A stretch of DNA of 43,993 nucleotides from Gluconobacter aidae (GCF_009547075.1 NZ_WIPH01000021.1:1-43993), one strand, 5' to 3'; numbered from the stretch's first letter, positions 10,301 to 18,100 are shown. Notes: generated from the sequence alone by a model not told the origin. Numbers and translations: made by a program.

Positions 10301-10625
10301 GGGGCGTGCCGCCACTGCGGGGCATGACGTAGATTTCGGTCGGGCCGTCGAAATTGGCGGCAAATGCGATCCGGGTGCCGTCGGGGGACATGACGGGGTG
10401 CGGGTCGATGGCATTCGCACCCTGCGGCACGGTCGTCAGGCGCTGGGCCTGCCCGCCCGCGAGGGGAACGCTCCAGACGGACTGCTCGGCGTTGAACAGG
10501 ACGGTCTGGCCGGAAATCGAGGGTTCACGCAGATAGCCCGGCTCGGCCTGAGCGACGCCGAGGCCCAGCCCCATCAGGGCTGCGCAGGACAAAAGGGACC
10601 TTCTGAGCGACGGGCGCTGGAGCAT
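7305..10625 (-). CDS. tricorn-like S41 protease, exported
   Basis: A 1106-residue protein built like archaeal tricorn: a Sec signal peptide (cleavage near residue 27, AQA/EP), two beta-propeller regions (TolB/WD-like repeats such as MSPDGTRIAF, LSPDGKYAAH and FSPDGKWLWF, about residues 30-560), a charged linker, a PDZ domain (about 770-850) and a C-terminal S41 peptidase core. The core contains GNTGGNIDSW and the nucleophile motif TYSDGE with Ser990-Asp991, then VENKGVSPDIEV near the end. Tricorn trims oligopeptides in the archaeal cytosol; the signal peptide puts this one in the periplasm, where peptide recycling is a plausible job. The linker at about 8890-8960 is rich in Lys and Asp with an imperfect DKK repeat. 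A perfect inverted repeat lies just upstream of the start. Confidence 0.88.
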   Translation of the reverse strand: MLQRPSLRRSLLSCAALMGLGLGVAQAEPGYLREPSISGQTVLFNAEQSVWSVPLAGGQAQRLTTVPQGANAIDPHPVMSPDGTRIAFAANFDGPTEIYVMPRSGGTPRRLTFENVARLKIIGWDAHAGILYAAPAATGPYYTQTVTAIDPKTSAKHVFPLSGVNDAALSPDGRWLYAVRFGLATTGDHMRAYRGGALSQLWRFDLQNGREAERIGTHEANLIRPMPWRDRLIVISDENGRYNLWSLATNGTDAKQLTHFTDYSILEASISGDHIVFRKGADLFDFNLASGETTPIKVDLTSDNLPRSPYWLEKPTRFLTSSTISPKGETATFTMRGHVVVAGASPRRVVVLATPDNVRLRLAQITPDGKSVIAFSDVNGDSALWRFAADGSDKGEAITQPSPTEPVILSLSPDGKYAAHTDLLGRLWLTDLSTKADKLVDNATLDGTNVFDSLSWSSDGHVLAFVRTRGANLRRQIALYVPSTGQTNWVTDGRYESYTPSFSPDGKWLWFLSDRTFSLSNGSPWGDRNIGPAFPKRTGIYALALQSGERFPFQPATELDPADKKPDADKKDARKKDTDKKKPLPAIEWAGLATRLYQAPVPAGDYSGLGVSDEYLFTIDSSGSGDGPGDLKSIHIDNNEHKIETYAARISGFDITPDGKTLLTLSRRGKSAPELLLTPAGEKQPKELSGRKIELDHLRLRIDPGQEWSDEFVDAWRLHRDHYYDRDLHGVDWKAVRAHFAPFVDRLGDRADLDDLLGQMVAEIGAMHSQLHAPTTVDQPASSLIAGLGAHLTHEDNGFRIDHIYQGDRDLPDQQSPLAAPGVDARDGDLIVAVNGQPTAGQPDLGSLLADQAGKQVLLTLSRAGKEHKIIVTPVSYMKERALRARDWEVGRADVVDRASHGRIGYLHLQSMVGDDMEAFAREFYANIDKDGLIVDVRGNTGGNIDSWVLTQLMRRPWMFWSRYGNAPSVDMQQSFQGRLIVLSDEMTYSDGETFSQGIKSLHIAPLLGERTAGAGVWLSDGDRLIDNGNARTAENPYFDLNGQWLVENKGVSPDIEVENMPVATFNGQDQQLDAALTWLRKDMADHPRPALKPAPFPAQQPAAPK

Positions 10626-10640
10626 GGTGATGATCTCGAT

Positions 10641-10669
10641 GTGAAACGAATATGGTCCAGTCGTTTCAC
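10641..10669. promoter_or_regulatory. perfect inverted repeat in front of the tricorn-like gene (possible operator)
   Basis: GTGAAACGA (10641-10649) is repeated as its exact complement TCGTTTCAC (10661-10669), with 11 bases between, so the half-site centres are 20 bases or two helical turns apart. It sits 16-44 bases upstream of the protease start. A CATATT hexamer on the minus strand (10654-10649) falls at the left half-site boundary and could be a -10 element, which would make this a repressor site. The cognate regulator is not identifiable. Confidence 0.45.
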
Positions 10670-10728
10670 AAAGGTGTCATCGCGTCAAAGGCCCCCGGAT
10701 GACATCCTGTTAAGATATAACACTTCGT

Positions 10729-11394
10729 TCAGCCCACCGCGGCTTTCAGCCCCTGTCCGGCGGCGAGGGGACACAGTGGCAGGCAGGCGAAGAGGCATGC
10801 CCCCAGCAGATCCAGACTGGCGGCAGGCGATGTCGCAAGCTGTCCGGCATAGGACGAGGCCGCGCCGAAGATCAGCACAGGCGTTGCGAGTGGCAGGACC
10901 AGCAGCGGCAGCAGAACGCCACCCCGTCGCGCGCCCAGGACGATCGAAGCCGCCATGCCGCCGAGGAGCGAGAGGGACATCGTACCCATCGCAAGGCCGA
11001 GCAGCAGAAGCGGCAGTTCCGGGCCTTTGACGCCGAGCATGATGCCGAGCGGGATACTGGCGATCAGCAGCGGCAGGCCGGTCGTCAGCCAGTGGGCGGC
11101 CATTTTGGCGAAGGCTACGGCAGCCGGGGCGGGGCCAGTCAGCATCAGCAGGTCGAGGGAGCCGTCCTCGAGTTCCGCTCCGAACAGCCGGTCCAGCGGG
11201 AGGAGGCAGGCGAGCAGGGCGCAGACCCAGATGATGCCCGGCCCCATGTGTCGCAGCAGGTCGGGCGAGGGGCCGAGGGCGAGCGGGAACAGGCTGCCGC
11301 ACAGGATAAAGAACAGCAGAGAGGCCAGCGTGTCGGCGCCGAAGCGGAAGGCCAGACGGAGGTCACGGTCGATCAGGGCAAGAAAAGCGGTCAT
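10729..11394 (-). CDS. ccmB: heme exporter membrane protein CcmB
   Basis: CcmB is the membrane subunit of the CcmAB ATPase, which acts in system I cytochrome c maturation by releasing holo-CcmE from CcmC. The 221-residue protein has about six hydrophobic spans and the family's LDRLFGAELEDGSLDLL cytoplasmic segment around residues 66-82, plus a MAASIVLGARRGGVLLPLLV block. It overlaps ccmA by 4 bases (ATGA), so the two are translationally coupled. In many alphaproteobacteria ccmC follows ccmB; here the next gene on this strand is the tricorn-like protease after a 103-base gap, so the rest of the system must be elsewhere. Confidence 0.92.
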   Translation of the reverse strand: MTAFLALIDRDLRLAFRFGADTLASLLFFILCGSLFPLALGPSPDLLRHMGPGIIWVCALLACLLPLDRLFGAELEDGSLDLLMLTGPAPAAVAFAKMAAHWLTTGLPLLIASIPLGIMLGVKGPELPLLLLGLAMGTMSLSLLGGMAASIVLGARRGGVLLPLLVLPLATPVLIFGAASSYAGQLATSPAASLDLLGACLFACLPLCPLAAGQGLKAAVG

Positions 11395-12026
11395 GACAGC
11401 CAGAAGGACTCTACATGTGCGAGCGAAGGCAGCTCGTGCGAGCGGGTATTATCGAGGGGAAGCGGAACATGTGTCGTGACGATTATGGCACCGCCCTTGG
11501 CGCGATGAGCCGCCATGACGGCACCGAGACGCTCGATACTGGCGATATCCAGCCCGACAGTCGGCTCGTCGAGCAGCCACAACGGAGCGCCGGAGAGCAT
11601 GACACGGGCAAAGGCGGCGCGGCGCTTCTGCCCGGAGGACAGCAGGCGCGCCGGAAGGTCGGTCAGATGGGTGAGATCCAGGGCCTCAAGTGCGTCCGGC
11701 AGACTGTTCGTGCCGAGCTTTTCAGCCAGGGCCAGGTTCTGTGCCAGTGTCAGTCCGGGCTTGAGCGCATCCTGATGGCCGAGCCAGGCGAGATCGCCAT
11801 AGCGGATGACTTCCCCGGAATCGGGGCGACGCAGACCGGAAATCGTGCGCAGGAGGGTGGATTTCCCGGCCCCGTTCGGGCCTGTCAGGATCATGGCATC
11901 TCCGGCATCCAGCGTCAGCGACACGCCGTCAAGAACAAGCCGGTCCCCACGGAAGACCGTGACGTCCTCGACATCGAGCAGGCGTCCAGGGACGGTGGGT
12001 GTGGGGAAGTCAGACGGGCTGGTCAT
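11391..12026 (-). CDS. ccmA: heme exporter ATP-binding protein CcmA
   Basis: ATPase subunit of the CcmAB complex for c-type cytochrome biogenesis. The 211-residue protein has a Walker A motif GPNGAGKST, an ABC signature variant LLSSGQKRR, a Walker B ending LWLLDEPTVGLD and an H-loop VTTHVPLP. The size, without extra domains, is typical of CcmA. The start is the ATG at 12026; a TTG codon directly before it is in frame but less likely. Acetic acid bacteria depend on many c-type cytochromes in their alcohol and sugar dehydrogenase complexes, so this function is expected. Confidence 0.92.
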   Translation of the reverse strand: MTSPSDFPTPTVPGRLLDVEDVTVFRGDRLVLDGVSLTLDAGDAMILTGPNGAGKSTLLRTISGLRRPDSGEVIRYGDLAWLGHQDALKPGLTLAQNLALAEKLGTNSLPDALEALDLTHLTDLPARLLSSGQKRRAAFARVMLSGAPLWLLDEPTVGLDIASIERLGAVMAAHRAKGGAIIVTTHVPLPLDNTRSHELPSLAHVESFWLS

Positions 12027-12215
12027 CAAAGGGTCTCATGCGCGGGTTCGGTTCTGTCCCGGTGTGTGTCTTTCTGTTTTAGAGACCCTGCGGACGTGCT
12101 TCGCAAGAGCGGGGCTCCGGATGGGCGGAATATGATGATCGTATGAATTGTGTCGCGCACTGTATTAAGGTCTCGATACACTGGCGCAGGTCCGTTATGA
12201 GGGCTGCGCGGTCAT

Positions 12216-13010
12216 GTGATCGTGCATCTCTTTTTTCGAGGGTTTCCGGAACTGGCTGATCTGGTGCTGCAGGCGAGTGGTATCGCCAAGTCCTTTGGTG
12301 GGAACGAGGTTCTGAAGGGCCTGTCGCTCGACGTGGAGCGCGGCGAACTGATCTCGATGATCGGGCCTTCGGGATGTGGCAAGTCCACGTTCCTGCGCTG
12401 CCTCAATTTTCTGGAACATCCGGATGCGGGCTCTGTCCGGATCGAGGATGTGACGGTCGCGTGCACGGGCAGGCACTGGAGCCGCGCCAACGAGGCCGAG
12501 GCTCATAAGCTGCGCTCGCATGTCGGCATGGTGTTTCAGGCCTTCAATCTGTTTCCCCATCGCACGGTGCTGGACAACGTCATGATGGCGCCGATCCAGG
12601 TCAAGAAAATGTCGCGTGACGAGGCGCAGTCCATTGCCTGCGAACTTCTGGCGAAGGTCGGGCTTGCGGCCGTCAAGGACCGGTATCCGGACAGTCTTTC
12701 AGGCGGTCAGAAGCAGCGCGCCGCCATTGCGCGCGCTCTGGCGATGAAGCCGTCCGTGATGCTGTATGATGAACCGACATCCGCGCTCGACCCTGAGCTT
12801 TCCGAGGAAGTGCTGTCCGTCATGCGGGCACTGGATGACGAGGGCATGACGCAGCTTGTGGTGACGCATGACATGCGGTTCGCGCGCGCGGCCTCGGACC
12901 GTGTTCTGTTTGTCGAGGGTGGGGAAATCGTCGAGAGCGGTGATCCGGACCTGATGTTCGCCAACCCTCAGGAGGGACGGACACGCCGGTTCCTGCGGAC
13001 GCTGCTGTGA
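12216..13010 (+). CDS. polar amino acid ABC transporter, ATP-binding protein
   Basis: A 264-residue ABC ATPase of the GlnQ/HisP group that energises import of a polar amino acid. It shows Walker A GPSGCGKST, a Q-loop MVFQAFNLFPH, signature LSGGQKQR, Walker B VMLYDEPTSALD and the switch VTHDM. The open frame begins with GTG at 12216; the conserved domain starts at about residue 17 (LVLQASGIAKSFGG), where a second GTG at 12264 is an alternative start. Neither has a clear ribosome binding site. The stop overlaps the next gene's ATG (TGATG), so ATPase and transporter are co-translated. The transported amino acid cannot be named from sequence. Confidence 0.9.
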   Translation: MIVHLFFRGFPELADLVLQASGIAKSFGGNEVLKGLSLDVERGELISMIGPSGCGKSTFLRCLNFLEHPDAGSVRIEDVTVACTGRHWSRANEAEAHKLRSHVGMVFQAFNLFPHRTVLDNVMMAPIQVKKMSRDEAQSIACELLAKVGLAAVKDRYPDSLSGGQKQRAAIARALAMKPSVMLYDEPTSALDPELSEEVLSVMRALDDEGMTQLVVTHDMRFARAASDRVLFVEGGEIVESGDPDLMFANPQEGRTRRFLRTLL

Positions 13011-14536
13011 TGAAGAAACTTTTCGCACTCCTGCTGGCGCTTGCCGTCAGCCCCGTTTCCGTCGCGCTGGCGGACGCGCCCGCTGCATCGCAGGAGCTGC
13101 TCTGGGCATCGGATGGTGAGGCGAATGTGCCTTACGTCTTCCACGATCCGGCCCATGAATCCCGGATGACCGGTTTCGAGTATGAACTGGTCAACGAGAT
13201 CGCCGCACGGATGCACCGGAAGGCACAGTTCATCCAGAATGACTGGGACGGCCTGATCCCCGGCCTGTCGCGCGGGCTGTACGGGATGGTGCTGGACGGC
13301 ATCGAAATGACGCCGGAGCATAAGGCGGCCGTTCTGTTCTCGCGTCCGTATTATGTGACGAGCGAGCGGATCATCGTCCGGCACGACCAGACCGGTCTGG
13401 ACACGATGGAGGCCCTCAAGGGCCATACCGTTGGCACGATCAAGGATACCACGGCCGAGCGGATGCTGCGTCGGCAGGGCGGCTCGAACGTGCGGTCCTA
13501 TGAAGAAGAGACGAATGCGTTCTCGGATCTGCGGAACGGGCGTCTGGATGCGATCCTGCTCGACGCCCCGATCGCACTTTATTATGGCAGCATCTCGCCA
13601 GACATGAAGCTCGTGGGCGAGCCGATCGGCAGCATGGAATACGGGATCGCGTTCTCGCCGGAGAACCGTGTGTTGCGCGATCAGGTGGATGCGGCGCTCG
13701 GCGAGATCATCAAGGATGGAACGCTGCATCGTATTCTGGCGCGCTGGAACCTGTGGACGCCCCTGATGGCGAATTACACGGGCGATAACAGCCAGCCGGA
13801 CATCGCGCCGACGGAATGGGACCATTACCGGCAGGCCATGGCGAACACGACGGGCAGCGGCTGGCATGTTCTGGTTCGGCGTTATGTGAGTTTCCTGCCG
13901 CTGATCGGGCAGGCGGCGCTCATGACGCTGGCGGTGTCGGCACTGGCCATGGTCCTGGCCGTGGCACTCGGGCTCCTGCTGGCGCTGGCCCGGCATTACG
14001 GCTCGGCTCCGCTGCGTTTCGTGGCGGGCGTCTATGTTGAAGTGGTGCGCGGAACGCCGCTGCTGATTCAGGTGCTGTTTATCTTCTATGGACTGCCGGC
14101 TTTCGGCATCCGTCTGTCGCCATTCATGGCGGGTGTGCTGTCGCTGGGCCTGAATTACGCGGCCTATGAAGCGGAAAACTACCGCGCCGGTCTGCTCTCC
14201 GTGCCGCGCGGACAGATGGAAGCGGCGATTGCGCTGAACATGACGCACTGGCAGGCGCTGCGGCTCGTGATCGTGCCGCAGGCATTCCGGACGGTTGTGC
14301 CCGTCATGACCAACGACTTCATTTCGCTGCTCAAGGACAGTTCGCTCGTCTCCGTCATCACGCTGACGGAGCTGAGCCAGACCTATGTGCGGCTCTCCTC
14401 CACCTATTACGATTATTTCGGGACGGGGATCATGGTCGGCCTGGCCTATCTGCTGCTCGGGCTACCGTTTGTGCGGCTGGCGCGGATGGCGGAACGACGG
14501 CTGGGGCGTGGCTTCTCGGGGGCAGGGCACCACTGA
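13010..14536 (+). CDS. polar amino acid ABC transporter, substrate-binding protein fused to permease
   Basis: The 508-residue product joins two parts usually encoded separately. Residues 1-22 are a signal sequence, about 30-255 are a family 3 solute-binding domain (GFEYELVNEIAARM, GMVLDGIEMTPEHKAAV, and AFSDLRNGRLDAILLD), and about 290-500 are a HisM/GlnP-type permease with RGTPLLIQVLFIFYGLP and the EAA loop EAAIALNMTHWQALRLVIVPQ. Such fusions are known from lactic acid bacteria (GlnP). The binding domain is therefore tethered to the outer face of the membrane domain. The ATG at 13010 overlaps the ATPase stop; an in-frame GTG one codon earlier is ignored. The 210 bases downstream hold no gene I can recognise. 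Confidence 0.9.
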   Translation: MKKLFALLLALAVSPVSVALADAPAASQELLWASDGEANVPYVFHDPAHESRMTGFEYELVNEIAARMHRKAQFIQNDWDGLIPGLSRGLYGMVLDGIEMTPEHKAAVLFSRPYYVTSERIIVRHDQTGLDTMEALKGHTVGTIKDTTAERMLRRQGGSNVRSYEEETNAFSDLRNGRLDAILLDAPIALYYGSISPDMKLVGEPIGSMEYGIAFSPENRVLRDQVDAALGEIIKDGTLHRILARWNLWTPLMANYTGDNSQPDIAPTEWDHYRQAMANTTGSGWHVLVRRYVSFLPLIGQAALMTLAVSALAMVLAVALGLLLALARHYGSAPLRFVAGVYVEVVRGTPLLIQVLFIFYGLPAFGIRLSPFMAGVLSLGLNYAAYEAENYRAGLLSVPRGQMEAAIALNMTHWQALRLVIVPQAFRTVVPVMTNDFISLLKDSSLVSVITLTELSQTYVRLSSTYYDYFGTGIMVGLAYLLLGLPFVRLARMAERRLGRGFSGAGHH

Positions 14537-14748
14537 GCCTGTTGTTTGGTGCCGGGGTTCCGGTTGAAATCTGCGGTGCGGCTCCACAGGTTCGCCATTC
14601 CAGCTCGGTCGGTTGGCAGGAGGCTTTCCAGCCCCAGCGTTACCGCCCACATAGGTGGAGGGCCGCGCCGGATCCACCTTCTCCGGGGCAAGACGCAAAA
14701 GAACCGTTGCTGTCATTAATGTTGCTGCTGCCCGCGCCGTAACGACTG

Positions 14749-14771
14749 AAAGCACCGCTCTATGGTGCTTT
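14749..14771 (-). terminator. hairpin overlapping the stop codon of the beta-helix gene
   Basis: AAAGCACC (14749-14756) pairs perfectly with GGTGCTTT (14764-14771) around a 7-base loop. The TAG stop of the beta-helix gene (14760-14762) lies in the loop and its last codons form one arm. Only the stem itself supplies T residues, so termination is likely but not certain. Confidence 0.5.
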
Positions 14772-16769
14772 CTTATGCTTGCGAAGAAACGACATCCGGC
14801 CGCGTATTACAGCACTCGACGTGAAATTAGTGTTTGTGACCGCGCTCAGGCCCGTTGCGCTCCATTGATATAATCCAGCAAGTCCATTTCCGCCGTTGTC
14901 CATTGACAATGTGACGGCGCCGCTCAGCCCGGAAAGTCCGGTGGCATAATTGACGCTTCCTCCACCACCTTGAGCAGTAATGGAATTCTGTCCCATGGGC
15001 AGGTTTGCGATCGTGGCTGAACCAGTGGCCGACCCAACATCGCTCAGTGCGATATTAAAATCGACATTCACCGTCATGCCATCCAGCGTGTATTGGCCAC
15101 CCTGCGTGCGGTAGGATATGCCAGTCGCATTGCCACCAAACCGCAATTCCGGCGCAAAGGAAAAGGGGCCACCGTAAAGCGGGAGCGTGGAGGACAGAGT
15201 ATTCACATCGTAAGCCGTGCCATTCAGCATGACCGGGTTGTGGCTTGCGATCTGCATTCCAGGAGCCGAACTGGCGATATTCTCTTTCGCGTTGTTTCCA
15301 AATATCTCTGAAGACGCAATCGTGATCACGGCACTGGGGTCCATATCATAAACGCCGTGACCCTGATGTCCCTGAATGGCATATCCAGCCAACACCACAG
15401 CGCCATTTGTAAAGTTTTGGACGGTAACCCCGTTGCCCGAGCCGCTGGCGCATCCGCCACAGGCATTCCACCCGTAGTCGAAGAAGCGCTTGGTTCCGCC
15501 GAAGCCGTTCACAGCCACGCTCCCCGTATCGTTCAGGACGATATTGTCGTCGATCGAACTATCTGTGAAAGTCGCTGGCCCAAGAAGAACAGTCTGGTTT
15601 TGGACACTGGTCTGAGAATTATCGACCAGAACATTATGATGGTTCGCAATGATATCCACGGCATCGACAGACAGGCCACCCACCGATCCTGCGACGTGAA
15701 TACCGGTTTGCGAATACTGCCCGCCGCCGCCACGATTGAGCTGCGGATCGCTGGGTGCGATCTTGCCCTGGCCCAGCCGGACCTCACCGACGTAATTTGG
15801 ATACCATGATTCCGATGGCTTCGAGCCGTTGACGAGGACATTGTCGTTCGCAGCCCCGTAGATATAAGCGTTGGGAGTGCGGACGATGTCCACCTCATCA
15901 TAGTGAACGCCGTTCCAGAACTTACCGTTACCGGACTGGCCGGACATGGTGGGGTCGATGCGGGACTGCTTGAGGTGCCACAGGTGCAACCCGTCGCCCG
16001 CCGTCATCTGTGTGTTGCTGTCCAGTCGGAAGCCGGTGATCGTGACGCCATAACTGTCGCCTGACGTCCCCACACCACCGATCGTCAGGAGATCAACAGT
16101 GGTGCTGGGGCCGCTGTAGACAAGCGTGCTGCACGTCGCATTATCGGCTCCGCGCATGGTCCAGTTCGTGCCATTTCCGGCTTTTAGCGGAGTGGAGAAA
16201 TAGCCGTAACCGCACGGCAGGACCAGTGACCCTGAATTGGCTACCGCCCAATTTATAGCGGCCTGTAGTGGAACAGAATCGTCGGTTGAATTGAATTTTG
16301 CGCCCCATATCTTGGCGCTCGCCTCATTGTTCGGGAATGACGCGATCCAGCAACGGTTGATCGGAGCAGGAATTTGCGATCCATTGTCTCCTGCACCACC
16401 GTTGAGGGTGCATGGGGACGATGAAAGCGTGTAGTTCGCCTGGCCGCCATCACCGGCGGCATAGTATCCGGCTCGATGAGCGGTAGTGGAACTGGCGATC
16501 ACCCAACTCGACAGCGCCGCCAGAGTGGCCTGGTCTCCAACCTGCAAGACGCCGTTGATCGTGCCCCCCGATATTGTCGGCGCCAGTAACTGGCCATTGC
16601 TGGCATCGACCTTGCGGCCAAGGGCCGCTGCCACCGTCGGCGACCTGATCTGATCCGCAGGATTGCCCGTGGCTTCAGCGGACTTCCAGCCCGGTGTAAA
16701 ATTCGTCGGGAACGCCATGGCCGATCCGGCCGCAAGCGCGACAATGACGGCAGGAATGAACTTGTTCAT
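14760..16769 (-). CDS. secreted right-handed beta-helix (tail-spike/pectate-lyase-like) protein
   Basis: A 669-residue protein with a clean Sec signal (AAGSAMA/FP near residue 19). Around residues 150-200 it has the entry signature shared by phage tail spikes and pectate-lyase-3 enzymes: an alanine- and aspartate-rich STDDSVPLQAAINWA helix followed by GSLVLPCGYGYFSTPL. After that come roughly 300 residues of Asn/Gly/Val-rich beta-helix rungs and a C-terminal beta-rich domain. The N-terminal 100 residues (APTISGGTINGV and similar) look like a phage tail-fibre attachment region. A polysaccharide-binding or -cleaving role is plausible; no catalytic residues can be assigned. No other phage gene is nearby, and the Asn/Ser/Thr-rich composition differs from its neighbours, suggesting acquisition. 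Confidence 0.7.
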   Translation of the reverse strand: MNKFIPAVIVALAAGSAMAFPTNFTPGWKSAEATGNPADQIRSPTVAAALGRKVDASNGQLLAPTISGGTINGVLQVGDQATLAALSSWVIASSTTAHRAGYYAAGDGGQANYTLSSSPCTLNGGAGDNGSQIPAPINRCWIASFPNNEASAKIWGAKFNSTDDSVPLQAAINWAVANSGSLVLPCGYGYFSTPLKAGNGTNWTMRGADNATCSTLVYSGPSTTVDLLTIGGVGTSGDSYGVTITGFRLDSNTQMTAGDGLHLWHLKQSRIDPTMSGQSGNGKFWNGVHYDEVDIVRTPNAYIYGAANDNVLVNGSKPSESWYPNYVGEVRLGQGKIAPSDPQLNRGGGGQYSQTGIHVAGSVGGLSVDAVDIIANHHNVLVDNSQTSVQNQTVLLGPATFTDSSIDDNIVLNDTGSVAVNGFGGTKRFFDYGWNACGGCASGSGNGVTVQNFTNGAVVLAGYAIQGHQGHGVYDMDPSAVITIASSEIFGNNAKENIASSAPGMQIASHNPVMLNGTAYDVNTLSSTLPLYGGPFSFAPELRFGGNATGISYRTQGGQYTLDGMTVNVDFNIALSDVGSATGSATIANLPMGQNSITAQGGGGSVNYATGLSGLSGAVTLSMDNGGNGLAGLYQWSATGLSAVTNTNFTSSAVIRGRMSFLRKHKKAP

Positions 16770-16973
16770 GTATGGCTCTCAGGCGAGTAAATGCTCCCGA
16801 TCGAATATGCCCCGGCGTCACCGAGAACAAAAGCCATGCCGCCCGCAGGGAGAGGGGTCGAAGAAGCGTTTTTTGAACTCCTGTTTCCTGGGTTATGGCG
16901 TTTGATTGACGGTTGTCAGGGGCATTTTTTGTCTGAGTGAAGAAATGGAATCACGGCATAGGCCACAAAACCA

Positions 16974-16994
16974 GGAGGTTTTTTCGATTCCTCC
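16974..16994 (-). terminator. weak terminator-like hairpin after oxyR
   Basis: On the minus strand GGAGG (16994-16990) pairs with CCTCC (16978-16974) around an 11-base A-rich loop, followed by TGGTTTTG. It lies 15 bases past the oxyR stop. The stem is short, so the call is tentative. Confidence 0.3.
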
Positions 16995-17008
16995 AGGCCG
17001 TACATGTC

Positions 17009-17938
17009 TCAGTTTCTGGCGTGGCAGTGTTCCGGGGTGATGCTGCGCAGATAGGCCGCGAACTCGCGGAAGACCGGAGCACGGGGGTCGGAGGCGCGCC
17101 AGGTCAGGCCGATCGTGCGGCGCGCCTCGGCTTCGGGCAGGGTGCGGACGGTGATCAGGTCTTCGAAATCCGCGCGGTTGCGGAGCGCGAGCTGGGGGAT
17201 GAGGGAGAAGCCTTCGCCCGCGCCGATCATGTACCACAGCATTTCAAGGCTGGTGGCCAGGCGCTGCTCGCCTTCGCGTGGAACCGTTGGACAGATGGAC
17301 AGGGCCTGATCGCGCAGACAATGCCCGTCTTCCAGAAGCAACAGGTCCGGGCGGCCAAGCTGGCTGAGGGAGAGTTCCGGTTTCTGTGCCAGTTCATGCG
17401 TGTTTGGAAATACGGCGAGGAACGCCTCTTCGAAGATTGGTGCGCTTTCCAGAGCTTCTGAAGGTGCGGGCAGCGCCATCAGGGCCACGTCCAGTTCGTT
17501 GTTGCGCAGGGCGCGGACGAGCGTGTCCGTCATGCTTTCGCGCAGGCGCAGGCTGAGCGCCGGATAATGCTCCCGCAGGCGCGGCAGGACGCCCGGAATG
17601 TAATACGGTCCGAGCGTGGGAATGACGCCGAGCCGCAGCGCGCCTTCCATCGGTCCGGTCTGGGCGCGGGCGACTTCGAGCAGGTTGCGGGCTGCGGCGA
17701 GAACTTCCCGTCCAAGCGCCAGCAGGCGTTCGCCATCGGGCGTCGGCGCGACATGACGTCGGGAGCGCTCGAAAAGCGTGACGTCGAGAAGCTGTTCGAG
17801 CTTGCGGACCTGTTCGGACAGCCCGGCCTGACTGACGCCGCAGCGTTCTGCCGCGCGGGAGAAGTTGCGCAGATCATCGACCGCGACCACATATTCAATA
17901 TCGCGCAGGGACAGGCCGGAGAGGGGGACGTAGCTCAT
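17009..17938 (-). CDS. oxyR: hydrogen peroxide-sensing LysR-type regulator OxyR
   Basis: OxyR is activated when peroxide forms an intramolecular disulfide, and then switches on peroxide-defence genes. The 309-residue protein has an N-terminal winged-helix domain (NFSRAAERCGVSQAGLSEQV) and an effector domain holding the diagnostic LLEDGHCLRDQALSIC segment. Cys207 and Cys216 are nine residues apart, exactly as Cys199 and Cys208 in E. coli OxyR, so redox sensing should be conserved. I chose the ATG at 17938, since the 24 extra upstream residues do not belong to the family. The gene is divergent from ahpC with 246 bases between, the natural place for its operators. Confidence 0.93.
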   Translation of the reverse strand: MSYVPLSGLSLRDIEYVVAVDDLRNFSRAAERCGVSQAGLSEQVRKLEQLLDVTLFERSRRHVAPTPDGERLLALGREVLAAARNLLEVARAQTGPMEGALRLGVIPTLGPYYIPGVLPRLREHYPALSLRLRESMTDTLVRALRNNELDVALMALPAPSEALESAPIFEEAFLAVFPNTHELAQKPELSLSQLGRPDLLLLEDGHCLRDQALSICPTVPREGEQRLATSLEMLWYMIGAGEGFSLIPQLALRNRADFEDLITVRTLPEAEARRTIGLTWRASDPRAPVFREFAAYLRSITPEHCHARN

Positions 17939-18100
17939 GTCCCATAGATAGGACCGAATAACGTCATGGGGAAGCGCGGCTTTGCCTGTCAGGAGAAAAT
18001 AGCGGCGCAAGAGGCGGTTTCCTGAAGATGGGCTTCATACCATGATCGGGAGTCTTGATATCTTCATCTGGTCAGTTCGGTTTTGACGATCAGTCATATT

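Noticed and set aside
12968-14248. 426-codon open frame on minus opposite the ABC fusion gene
   Set aside because: Arg/His/Gln-rich translation and antisense to a well-supported transporter gene.
14537-14748. possible tRNA remnant or attachment site next to the beta-helix gene
   Set aside because: GGTTCG occurs, but no cloverleaf folds around it and no direct repeat flanks the beta-helix gene.
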